In this document: positions 1 through 10,958 of the stretch, one piece after another
Numbering within the stretch: the first letter of the stretch is position 1
Layout: every line of letters starts with the position of its first letter
Assembly (NCBI GenBank): GCA_033239525.1
Contig: BSYO01000003.1
Location: 4,210,001 to 4,274,000, forward strand
Direction: 5' to 3'
Origin: Nepenthes gracilis
Taxonomy: Eukaryota > Streptophyta > Magnoliopsida > Caryophyllales > Nepenthaceae
DNA: 64,000 bases
Program-made: the position numbers and the translations under genes
Notes under the pieces: generated by a model
Databases searched by the model: none
Told to the model about the DNA's origin: nothing
Seen by the model: the letters and a program-made list of their open reading frames with translations, nothing else

Positions 1-1003
1 TTAAGTTCCACAATACGTGTGTTCTGCATGTCTGGTTGTATGCGCCAAAAGCTCTGCCAAATGTTGTCAACTTTAGAGGTCAATCTGCCACCTGCACAAA
101 CGGTACATGCACTGTAGGTCAGTTACTTACTCTGTAAAACCTACCTACCATTGACAGCAAGTTAATCTCAACGTTAGCTACAAGCTCTCACAATATCCTT
201 GGTTCTTACTGCTCCGAGCGACCTCGGCCATTAACTGTGCCATTTGCCATCATAGAGTCCTCGGATATTACTACGCATATCCATGTCTTCGGTCACACAA
301 TAACCTTAAACATTATCAGCACCACGGCGGTTTCTACACTACGGCTGTTTCTGCACCTCGGCCATTAACAAGCAATCGGCAAATTTCGTGCGCCTTCAAT
401 AGTCAATCAATATATGTTAACCGGAATCCATAATCGGCTGCAATCTTTGCCCCACATTGACAAAGTGCATTCCGCGTCTTCAACCAACCGCACACTTTCA
501 GTCGGTAAACTCATTGACTGGTTATTTTACCTTTAATCGGTCAAGCTCCATTGATCGGTTATTTTGCCTTCTTACAGCATGGCCACAATTTACTGCAAAT
601 CCTCCGATAATAAAAATATTTGTTAAGTCATCTATAAGAGAGTGACCAAACCTAACAAAAAGTGCTTCGTGTGCTTTATAATGATGTCGGGTATAAAACG
701 TATTTTTAACTTTTTTAAAATGTGGGCCACAAAGATCGACAGCTGATTGTCCTTCAACATTTGCAGTCCGGTCTCCCTTCGGACTCAATAGTCCGATCTC
801 CTCTCAGACTAAGCAGTTCAGCTAGTCGTCCTTCAACCTGACAGTCTAGCTGGTCGCCCTTCGGCCTGACAGTCCGACTTTATTGCCTTCAACTGCTTCG
901 CCATGTGCGCAAAGCACACGTGAACACTCCAATTCTCGCACAAATTTGTGCAATGTTCTGATGATCATCTGTTTGTTAGAACACCCATAAAAAAGTGACC
1001 AAA
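1..1003. repeat. LTR-end fragments (Copia-like family)
   Basis: Two stretches end in similar words: one finishes about 656 (agtgaccaaacctaaca) and one about 1003 (agtgaccaaattcaaca). Both resemble the right end of the better defined solo LTR at 9493-10332, which ends in a similar 'aagtcac...cccaaca' word. The second stretch also shares an upstream 'gaacactccaattctcgca' phrase with that LTR. No left end or target duplication was found, so the copies may be nested, truncated, or begin outside the window. The stretch is more GC-rich than the DNA to its right. No intact coding sequence was recognised. Confidence 0.35.
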
Positions 1004-3153
1004 TTCAACAAATTGTATATATTATTTGCTAAAAACTTAAAAATTTAATCAAATGGGATTTTATCACGGCCGCACCACGGTGCCATGACAGCACTAAGTA
1101 GGTCAACAGTGATAAATTTAGTGAGAGATGAAACATTTCTCCATCATTTTCGTACAAGCAAATTTAAGAACTCCTAAACTCATGTTTTTATTTTCTCAAA
1201 TAACAAAGTTTATATGATACTGATAATGTTAGGTGATTGATTATAATAAAATAGGTAAAGGAGCCCACTTAACTTGGGAGAATTAATTCTTTGGAAAAGA
1301 AAAGAATAAAGATGATATGCAAATCATGGTGTTCTCATTTAGTTGGCAATCAAATGCCTTGAAAAAAAATAATAATAATTGTTCTTTGTTGAGATGATAA
1401 TTGAACATTTCCACTTTCACATAGAATTTCTCCTAACTCGCACAACTTTTAGTCTGCTTATTTTTAATCTACTTTTAGTATCAAATAAAATCAACTAGAT
1501 AAATCACTTTTAATCTAAATTTTCAAAAATAATTATAAAAATAAATAATAAAATATTAAAGCCTTTTAAACCGATATTAATACTTACCTAAAACTAGGTT
1601 TATCCGCAACGGTAGTTATCCAAAATAGAATTCAAATCCAAATGACTCAACCTAGGTCTAGGTATTATAAATAATAAAGCTAATAGGGCTCAAGTTTTGC
1701 TCTCCGTAAAAAACTTCACTAATCCGTGTTGACATTAATTTAAGCAAAGTAAGGGTTTGAATTATCAAGTTTTAAAATTTAATATTAAGATTCATATATT
1801 AGGCAGTATGATACATTCCTATTGGACTACTTTGACACTACTTCACACCCAAAGGTGATACGAGATATTGCTGACTTTTAAGAGTTATTTCCCTTATAAT
1901 ATGAATACCGAGAAATACTCAGTCTCTGGTCAACAAATAATTTCTAAAATCATCTGTGTAAATGGACTGATAGAGTTTTTATAGATAAACAGATAAAACT
2001 AACCATTGAAATAGAGCTTAACTCTAATTATCTACATACATTCACCTAAATAGAAGGTATAAAATTTTTTAAATTTTTAATGGATGTAATTACACTGTCT
2101 AATTAGTATCTATTTAAAAATTTTTCTTTAAAAGTATGGAATATATCTTTTTAATATGTTAGGCATTATTAAACAATGTCACAAGCATGCCACCTGCTAT
2201 CTTAATAGGTGACCAATAAACACTATTTATTGCTAGACACTAACGTATTTTCTTGCGTAGGCCTAGCAATCTCGTTCTATTGTTTTATAAATTTGATTTT
2301 GGCCATTATATTTATAATGGCAAAAAAACAATTGCCAAATTTATCGTATTCAATATAGTTTGATTAATAAAATATTTACACTTTGGAAATATTTATTATC
2401 TCACTTATAATATTCTTATGACCCAAAGTTTAATAAGTTTGGCCTAAGTTATTGAATAACATAAAATTAATGTTAAAATGAAAATTAAGAACATTTTTTA
2501 GAAGGATAAAAAACTAAATATATATATTAAATTTTTAAAAATGGTGTTTCAATCATTATTAAAAGAAAATAAAAGAGAGGAGCAAGTATAATTTTCTGCT
2601 GCCATTGAACCTGGTTGAACCACGACATGAGGGGCGCCACACCTGCAAGTATCAATAAATTCAACGGTCGATGTTTTCAAATAAAAGACAATCAAAAATA
2701 ATTTTTTTTTATTTTTTTATAATATTAATATCTATTAAATATAAAATTTAAATATAAAAAATATAACTATTTAAAGATAATTTTATAAATTAAGTAGTCC
2801 TATGTGCTGCTACACCTCGCCCATATTACAATATAAATTAAATAATAATAAATTAGAGTCCACTTTTTTTACGTCAAATAAAACTGATCTTAAAATAAAA
2901 GTAAAACTGAAAATAAAATAGGGAAAATAAAAGTTACAACATGAAAATCTTGAAAATGAAATAAATTAAAGGACTTTCAGCACTTATGAGAACCACCCCC
3001 ACCCCTCCATTCCGTAAAAAATAAAAAAATAATAAATAATAAAAACATAAAAAATAAAAAATAAAATAAAATAAAATAAAAATAAAAATAAAGAAAGAAG
3101 AAGAAGAAAGAAAAGTGATGGCTTTCAGTATTTCTACGGATAATCCAAAAATC
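1004..3153. other. AT-rich intergenic DNA
   Basis: No gene, RNA or bounded mobile element was recognised. The sequence is AT-rich with many short A and T runs. It ends in low-complexity A/G-rich DNA leading into the upstream region of the gene at 3552. Confidence 0.6.
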
Positions 3154-3209
3154 AAAAAAAAAAAAAAAAAAAAAAAAAAAGGAAGAAGAAGAAGAAGAAG
3201 AAGAAGAAA
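3154..3209 (+). repeat. Poly(A) run followed by (GAA)n microsatellite
   Basis: A run of about 27 A (3154-3180) is followed directly by about nine GAA units (3182-3209). It lies about 340 bp upstream of the ATG at 3552. A/G-rich low-complexity sequence starts a little earlier, near 3090. The predicted reading frames across it are low-complexity artefacts. Confidence 0.9.
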
Positions 3210-3551
3210 AGTGAAAGCTACTGATGAATTCCTGGGGGTGCTCAGATTGTGGATGGTGCTGAGAAGGCAAAATGCTTGCTTTCTCTTCATACAAGGCAGC
3301 ACCAAAAACCCCATCTTCCGCAGCAAAGAACCCAAGGAATCATCTTTAGCTGTCTTCTTTATTAAAGAACGCCCCTTCTTTTTGAATTCAAAACCAAAAA
3401 AATAAAGGTCCTACTGTGGGAGCCCCTCCCTACAAAGCCCATGCTTACAGGCAGTAATGTTCTTGCTTCTTCCATAACTTTGCCTTGCTGGAACAGATTT
3501 AACCCTTAAACCTCATCTTTCCACCTACCCGAATCCAAGAAAAACAATAAC

Positions 3552-4025
3552 ATGTCTTCCTCCTTTCAGGCCTTTCCACAACCAGGATCGCCGCCGCTGC
3601 CGCCACCAGGTGCGGTTTACCCAACCACTACCACAGATACTCCGCCTTCTTCCCATGAGAATGGATCATTCGGGGCAGTCTTTATAGTTCTAGCGGTCAT
3701 AATTGTTGTGTCGACTGTCGCTTGCTTCCTCGGTCGTCTCTGCAGCAAGCGCTCTCAGACCTCCAATCAACCAAAGGCCAAGCACAGCCACAGCCACAGC
3801 CAAAGCCATAGCCACCATCACCATAATAATCCTAAGCATAACAATCACAATCACAATCACAATCACAATCACAATGGCCGAACCAAAGAAAGGGACATTG
3901 AGTTTGGGTTTCGTCCCAAAGACGGTGATATAGAATTTGGGTTCGACAATAGAATTCCGACAGCTAAACCTGCCGCAAATGGCGATGCGAGAGGGTACAA
4001 AGCAACAGGAAACGGTGAAATCTGA
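3552..4025 (+). CDS. Small single-pass membrane protein with His/Asn-rich tail
   Basis: This is an intronless frame of 157 residues. A Pro-rich N-terminus (about residues 8-32) is followed by one hydrophobic segment (about 40-62), a Cys/basic boundary (CSKRS), then a Ser/His and His/Asn-rich stretch (about 78-108). The tail carries the hexapeptide DIEFGF twice (115-120 and 126-131) and a motif reading RIPTAKPAANGDARG. The layout fits a plant-specific, uncharacterised type of small transmembrane protein; I do not know a function. The His/Asn tract is encoded by a CACAAT hexanucleotide repeat (about 3841-3876), so its length probably varies between alleles. The ATG is preceded by an A-rich context (aaaaacaataac), typical of a plant start. 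Metal binding by the His-rich part is only a guess. Confidence 0.8.
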   Translation: MSSSFQAFPQPGSPPLPPPGAVYPTTTTDTPPSSHENGSFGAVFIVLAVIIVVSTVACFLGRLCSKRSQTSNQPKAKHSHSHSQSHSHHHHNNPKHNNHNHNHNHNHNGRTKERDIEFGFRPKDGDIEFGFDNRIPTAKPAANGDARGYKATGNGEI

Positions 4026-7000
4026 GGTGTAAACAGGCCTACAGATGACAGAAGGCTAGAAAATTTGCACGATTTGTGTTAAAGATGAAGAACTCCTTCA
4101 CTTCAAAACTGTTCTCCGTTGGTTTTTCATTTCCCTTTTTCTGTTTTAGTTCCTAGATTTGCTGGTGGCTTGAAGGTGTGTATCAATGCACTATATTGTA
4201 ATCTGATGATTGTAGCATTAGTGGTGCTTCGAATGGATTCCAGAGATCATGAGTCTTCTTTCTCAAGGCTGTGCGTGACTTTTTATCGGTAACTGGTCGG
4301 GAGAATAGGCGCGGCCTAGTTTATCTTCTGTTCTGATCAATCTAAGAAGCTGGTCCTGAAGGCCGTGTGTGTTAGATAAAAGCAGAAATGATGAATGTGT
4401 ATAAAGATACGTTGCCCTCATACCACACATGCATTTAAATTACAAAATCAACTATTTAACAAGAAATTACCGTTTGAATTTCAAATCGCTCGGTTCAATT
4501 AACAAGAAACTGTAACATGAAAAATCAGGATGCGTTGATTCATAATTGGCTTGAAGCCATTTCATCGATCCTCCCAACGCCACTTCCAATTTACCTTATA
4601 ATATCATAATTATTATATATTTAGTTAATATAAAAAATAATTATATAATAAAAATTTAAAAAAATTAAATTTTTAGGAAATAAAATCAACACTTGATCAG
4701 CATAAGTGCAGTAGACGTGCACATTTTCCGCAAAAGCTCAACACAATGGAACATTCATACGTATTTTAAAAAAAAATTTTATGCCTAAAGGACACTTATA
4801 AAACGCTCATATGTGATTTAAAAAGAATGTATTACACTTGATATGCATCTAATACAGTGTTTGTGTGTGCAAATTGATGAGAGTAACAGGTGATGCACGT
4901 TTGATCGTTGCTTGTACACTAATTTGGCTATAAAAGAGTTCCTCCACCTAATTTTCATTATTTATGTGGGACAAGGGAGAGAATGGAAAGAATGAGAAGG
5001 ACAAAAGATAAAACAGAAGTGAGAAAATGAGAACAAAATAATTTTTTTGAAATATTTTATATTAGATTTACTAAATATAATATTTAAAATATTATATTTA
5101 AATTCAGCCTTTAGTCTATTATTTAAGTTCTTTAATTTTATTTTTGATTTGTGTTTAAACGTACAATACTCTTTTTTTGAATATTGTTATATGCATATGT
5201 ATTTTATCAAATATTCTAAATTTTTTTTATTTTTACCAAATATTCTAAAATTTTATTTGTTTTTATTGAACATTTAAGTTTTTTACACGAATATATTTGT
5301 ATATCAAAATATTGTAAAAAATCATCAAATATATGTACATTTGATCTTACATGTTATGTTCATGTAAGTTTTTGATAATAACTCTATTTTTTGATATAAA
5401 TTGAGTTTATACTTTTTTTTAAGGGGTAAAAAAATTTTATATATTTGTTATAAAATTATCCGTTTAACAAATAAAAATATTATAAGTGAATGACAGCTTA
5501 TATTCTGATATGACATGATACATTATGTACATTTAAAGAATGTATTTATCATTTGTAGATGAAAAAAAGAAGTTTGATCCCATTTATAAGTTAATACAAA
5601 TACCCTGTCTATAAGTCTTAAATAGTAGTATATTGGCCTAAAATTTTTAAAAATATGAATAATCAATTCTTCAAAATTAGTATTTTAATTAATTAGTGTG
5701 TGAGTCACTGATCTTTAATTTTTATATTTTTTACATGTTTTGGTTCTTATATTTTTACATAATTTGGAATTTCACATTAGACATGCTATTTTTTCCTTCT
5801 AAAGTTCTTGCAAGTTTTCAATATAGTTCTTTGGAGTTTGTCTTTTTACGAATGTATGACATGTTTTGTTATTCTGATATTTTTATACGATTTACATGTT
5901 TTAAATATTTATATACATATACATATTGATCTATTTGTATTGAATCTTGATTTAGAATGTATTTAATAGCAATTTGGATTTTGCACGTAATTTTATGGTT
6001 TCTATCCTTTCATCTCATAGCGTCAGGCTCATGTTTTGCAATTGTTTTAGAACCCCTTCGAAATTAACGAGTGATGGATTCCTACAGGATATGGACAAAA
6101 TATTGTTCAAAACCTTTATTTAATTATATTTGCAATATTAAAAATTGTTTAAAATTTATGCATCGTATTGGATATATACTTTTTTGAATACTACAGTTTG
6201 TTATTTTGGACAGTGAATAAAATAAATATTATATACAGTTTTCTGCTATGATAAATTGGGTATTTTAGCTAGATAATTTTTCTCGTAAGGGTTTATCGAC
6301 TAAACAAATACAATATTATTTCGAGATCAAATAAGATTAGTTTTGTCGGTCTTGTAACAGCGACGAATTTATATTTAATTATGTAGTTTAGGTATAATAT
6401 AAAATATCTAACCTAATTTTAAAATATTAAATTATAATAATTTATGAATAATTTTTATATTCATGTCATTGCTATCACCTGCTCGTATTGCTCGTATTAG
6501 GATTGTCACAACCTCGCTATCATAAAGCTATGCATTGTGCCAATGTGATATCACCATCAATAGCAAAATTAGCATGGGAACCGTAACTTCATCGGAGAGG
6601 ATAACAAATGAAACAAAAATTAGCTTATGAAGGATATGGTCGACTAAACATGATATGGAAGACAATAGAGAGAATGGTAATGTACTCCATGGCAAATAAA
6701 GTAATCAAATAGGTTTACATAAGTTCCCATGGGCATATAATGGTTGATCTTAGCTATTTCCTTTTGAGTCCCATATTTTTTAACATGTCACATAGGGGCA
6801 TACTTGGGTGGAAGCGTTAGGAAGAGTCAATTAAGTGAATGGGGGTTCATGTGGTGTTTATTCGAGGTTAATTGGGTGTTTTTCGGGTGTTAGCCAAACA
6901 GCAAGAGTTATTAGAGGATTACAAAATGCTAGTGTGAGGATCGATAAAACAAAAATTATCTGCATGTGACAGGTATACAATAGATAGTCATGCACCAATC

Positions 7001-7907
7001 TTTGTAGGAGCAGCTCATGGGGGATACATGTGTATAAATTGCCCAAAAGGAATCACATCTAATACACGTAAGGAGTATACTTGTATATATACTGATAAAA
7101 AGCTCCTTTCTGGTCTATTAGAGTTAAGAAAAAGAAATAACTACTTATGGAATTTTAATTTTTTGACACCAATATCAAAAGAAAAAGAAGAGGAAGAAAA
7201 AAAAAAGAAAGAATCTGAACATTTACTCATTCATTTGAGATTCAAATCGTATCTGTTCTTTACTGACCTTAGGTGCGTTGTTCTCGATATCAAGAAGAAC
7301 ATTTTACTGATTATTTTTTCTCTTTCGTTATTATATTCTCTATTACTCGGGTTAGTCATTATAATGTATTGCATCATTGTATTATTGGATTTTTGTAACA
7401 AGAATTCACCGTATAATGAATACATTTAGATTTATAAACTCGTAATTTTTTTATCTTTTTTTAAAATAGACTTTTTCATGCAAAATATTATACTTATTTA
7501 TTCGTATTTATTAATTTGTACTATGCATTATCATATCATCTCTTTATAAGTTCAAATAAAAAGTTCAAAAATATTACTTGTAAATATTAGTTCTTAAGTT
7601 AATGAGTAATGCTTTAGTATCTGAAAACCCAACAAGTGGTACTATATAGACAGGTTTTGTTAAACCTTATTTAAACTAATACAATTTAATAAGAAGATGC
7701 TTAATTTGAATGGCACAAACTATGACATTTGAAAAGTATAATAAAAGATTTATTATTTATTAAAGTAATACATATTTTAATATTTATGATCCTAAAAGCT
7801 AAATCAAAATCTGATAAAAAGTGGATTTTTAAATATAAACAAGTTTATAAGTACATTTGACAGTTTGTTGACGATAATATTTATAATCACATCCAAATAT
7901 AAAACCT
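4026..7907. other. 3' flank and AT-rich intergenic DNA
   Basis: About 4026-4420 is less AT-rich and probably includes the 3' UTR of the membrane-protein gene. The rest is AT-rich, with only short low-complexity reading frames. No gene or bounded repeat was recognised. Confidence 0.55.
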
Positions 7908-7912
7908 GTAAG

Positions 7913-8608
7913 TGTTGGGAAAAAAGAGGGCGGATTACTTTCCCGATTCAATAAGACAGTAAGAAATATGAATAAAGAAGAACAATGAACACAAGTATTT
8001 TACGTAGAAAATCCTTTTCAAACAAGGAAAAAATCACGGGACAATCCGTCCACTAAATATGTTTCACTATAAGAGAGATTTAAGAACAATTTTCCTTGTT
8101 ACACAGTAGAGAACAAATAAAACTTGAAGAACAAAGCAACAATAATACACTCACACGATTGCTTATAGTTTCTCCTACCTTCACAATTCTCTTTTTCTCT
8201 CTTTCATATACCTCTCTGTGTATATCTCTCTATATATTAGCAAATTACAAAACTTGCCTATTTAATATCAGTAACCGCCCATCAAAACTAGGCAATATTC
8301 TGTACAGCCAATGACAGAATATGCTCTGTCCAAAAAATAACTGCTCCTACATAATCGTCTGAGATTACGTATCTCCAAACAAATCTGCTGAGTTGGCGTC
8401 ATTCTGGATTTCCTGGCAGGTGGCCAGCAGTTAGCCGCCCGCATTCTCCACAAGACCGGTTAACATTGCTGTTGACCGCCAATTCGGTCAACATTGGTGT
8501 TGACCGCCAATCCGATCAACATTTTGTTGACCGGCATTCCTTTCATGAAGGAACCAGCACATTCGTACTCTATTCACAAGTACTTCCTCACGGGAGTAAT
8601 TCCCAACA
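7913..8608. mobile_element. Solo LTR with perfect 5-bp target duplication
   Basis: The 696-bp sequence begins TGTTGGGAA and ends TTCCCAACA, so the ends are a perfect 9-bp inverted repeat with TG...CA termini. It is flanked by GTAAG at 7908-7912 and again at 8609-8613. Inside is a phrase near 8010 (ttttacgtagaaaatcc, followed by aaaaaatcacggg) shared with the LTRs at 9493, 10959 and 12948. No internal coding region or second LTR is adjacent, so this is a solo LTR left by LTR-LTR recombination. Superfamily is probably Copia, judged from the related element at 10959-13758. Confidence 0.85.
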
Positions 8609-8613
8609 GTAAG

Positions 8614-9487
8614 AACACGGTAAGAGAAACTCGAAGTGCTTTATGCTTTGAAAACTAGTAACATTAAGCTGTATCACTTGTTAGAATTAATCCAAGTAAG
8701 ATGTAAGAACGACGGTTTTATAATCGACAATCTAAACAAGTTCCAAAAATATGTTGACAAATTGAGTAGTATGGGTATTGAGCTTATGATTATTGGCCAC
8801 ACTACCAAATTTATAAAGAGTTATCCGAATTATCATTACTAATACCGCTCCTAATGATTTAATAACTTTAGAAATAGCAAATAGTGCAGAGCTACGCCTT
8901 TAAAAATAAGGGCTTAACCCAAAGACTCTAAAATTCAAGCATTAACCATCAATTACACAAAAAGTTTACCCCAAATTCACAAGATAGGAATATCGAAACA
9001 CACTTCTGCAAACAGTCGACTTAATTTGCACATTAAAATGACTTTCCTTGGCTTTTCAGACTCGAAGTTCTGAGGCTCTGTTTTTCGTTTGTTTGTTTGT
9101 TTTAATTTTCTTCTTTGTTTTTTGAATAACAATTAAATTTAACTTATTCACCAACTTATGACAATTGCAAATTACAAAAATCGGTCCATGTTGTCTCCGT
9201 GGATATAATTGAATGTAGAAATCCAACCCATAACAATAATTTGGCTTAAATTTACAAAATCTCAATAAAATCTTAAATATTGGACATTCAAAATTTCATC
9301 ATTTCAGCACAGAAACGGAGAGAACTTTTACCCGGGGACAGTGCGGGAACAACACAGGAACAAGGAAGCAACACTTCGAAAATGAATGAATGATGTATAA
9401 ATTATGGAAGTAATTCCAAATGAATGAATGATGTATATACTTAGAAGTATATCTATAATTGCATAATCAGACATTCCTTTATAAAAG
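8614..9487. other. Unassigned DNA with a small tandem duplication
   Basis: No gene was seen. Around 9380-9437 the phrase aatgaatgaatgatgtata occurs twice about 39 bp apart, a local duplication just outside the next LTR. Confidence 0.5.
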
Positions 9488-9492
9488 GAGAC

Positions 9493-10332
9493 TGTCGGGA
9501 ATTCGACATCCAAATACACCTGATCCGATGCAGTAGAATAAACCCAAAGCCCCCCGTCAATTGTCAGTCACTAAATTTGTGAGTATAAAAAATAAATAAT
9601 GTTTAATAATTTTTAACGTAGAAAACTCTTCTCAACTAAGGAAAAAATCACGGAATAAATTTTAAACAAATTCACTATAAATATTACCGTTTACAAGAAC
9701 CCCTACCGAAATCTCTTCATTTCAAACTCGAGTAAATAATTATTGAAGACACCCTCCTTCAATACACCCGACAACTCACAAGAGAAATGCAACAAGAAAA
9801 AAGCAACCAAATGAAAAATATATTTCTAAAATCACCTCTAAAACGATAAACCCGACCTTGGTAAAAAATGAAACTTAAATTGGATCTCAATTGAATGTCA
9901 AACATCTTTCTATTCTCTCTTCTTCTCTCCTTTCTCTGTGTGTGATATCCATTGTAGAGAAAGATTTCAGAATCATAACCTTAAAACACGTGAGCCATAT
10001 TTTATACCGCGTACCAACGCTCGAGTGCCCAGCAAGCGCGAATTGAGCGCACCAAGTTCTGGATTTCTATGCTCGAAAGCCCATCAAGCGCGGAGCGAGC
10101 GCATCAAATCTGGAATCCGCGCCTCTTCATCGCTCAAATGCGAGAAGATGCCAATAACTCTCCATCAATATGGAATCTGTGCTCGAGCCGTTCAAGCGTC
10201 CGACTTGATTTTGCCTCCTGGCCCTTCGCCGCAGGCGTGAATACTCCGATTCTCGCATGAGCCTTATATAAACCTCTGATAACTTTCAATTGGTTGAGTT
10301 ATTCATAAGGAAGTCACAAAAAAAACCCAACA
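9493..10332. mobile_element. Solo LTR, imperfect target duplication
   Basis: The 840-bp sequence begins TGTCGGGAATT and ends AACCCAACA. Flanks are GAGAC (9488-9492) and AAGAC (10333-10337), four of five bases identical. The left part contains 'aataaacccaaagccccccgtcaattgt', matching in order the LTRs at 10959 and 12948, and the 'acgtagaaaactc...ggaaaaaatcacgg' phrase. A TATA-like word (cttatataaacc) lies near 10263. The short frames inside (9938-10260) are not a gene. Confidence 0.7.
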
Positions 10333-10337
10333 AAGAC

Positions 10338-10953
10338 AACCTAAACTAATAAAATTGTAATTATAATAAGTATATAGCCAGCCTATATTAAAAGATATCA
10401 ACCATTTAGTTTAAAAAGTATATTATATATATATTAATATATATAAACAACTTAAATTAAGAGATAGTGGCCTTATAATTTAAGAAAAATATAATATCTT
10501 TAATAAGAAAGAATATCATCTCCTTAATACATATAATAACGTGATTACGGCAAACACAACGAAACTCACATATGCAAAACAAAAATTGAACCCCTTACAA
10601 GTTAATATGATCAAAGCCCTCTATTTATGGATGTCGTCTCCTACATCCCGGTGTTCTAAATCACTTTCTCAGGACCGCTTGGCTATGACTCAGTTGCTTC
10701 ATAGACATTTTTTTGTGCTTCTTCAGTGGCATTTTTTTTTTTTTTTCATGATCAGTTTCAGAAAGTATTATGTCATTTGAGTGATCAATTTAGATGTCCA
10801 AACTCCCAATATGTAATATTACAGTTAAAAAAAATTGAAAAGTTATTAACTAATCGGGTACCATCTTGAATTCTTCATCCTCACTAGTACCGAAAATAAA
10901 TAAATAAATAAACAAACAAATAAATTTGGTACAAATTGAGAAATTCTTGAGGA
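10338..10953. other. AT-rich intergenic DNA
   Basis: No gene recognised. Contains long A/T runs and a (TTTTT)n stretch near 10731-10746. Confidence 0.5.
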
Positions 10954-10958
10954 TTTAT

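Noticed and set aside
2934..3405. Several frames over the A/GAA repeat, on both strands
   Set aside because: They are made of homopolymer and trinucleotide repeats and resemble no protein.
3690..3933. Frames antisense to and shifted from the His/Asn tract
   Set aside because: Shadows of the hexanucleotide repeat in the real gene at 3552-4025.
9938..10260. Overlapping frames of 100 and 63 residues
   Set aside because: They lie inside the solo LTR at 9493-10332 and have no recognisable domain.
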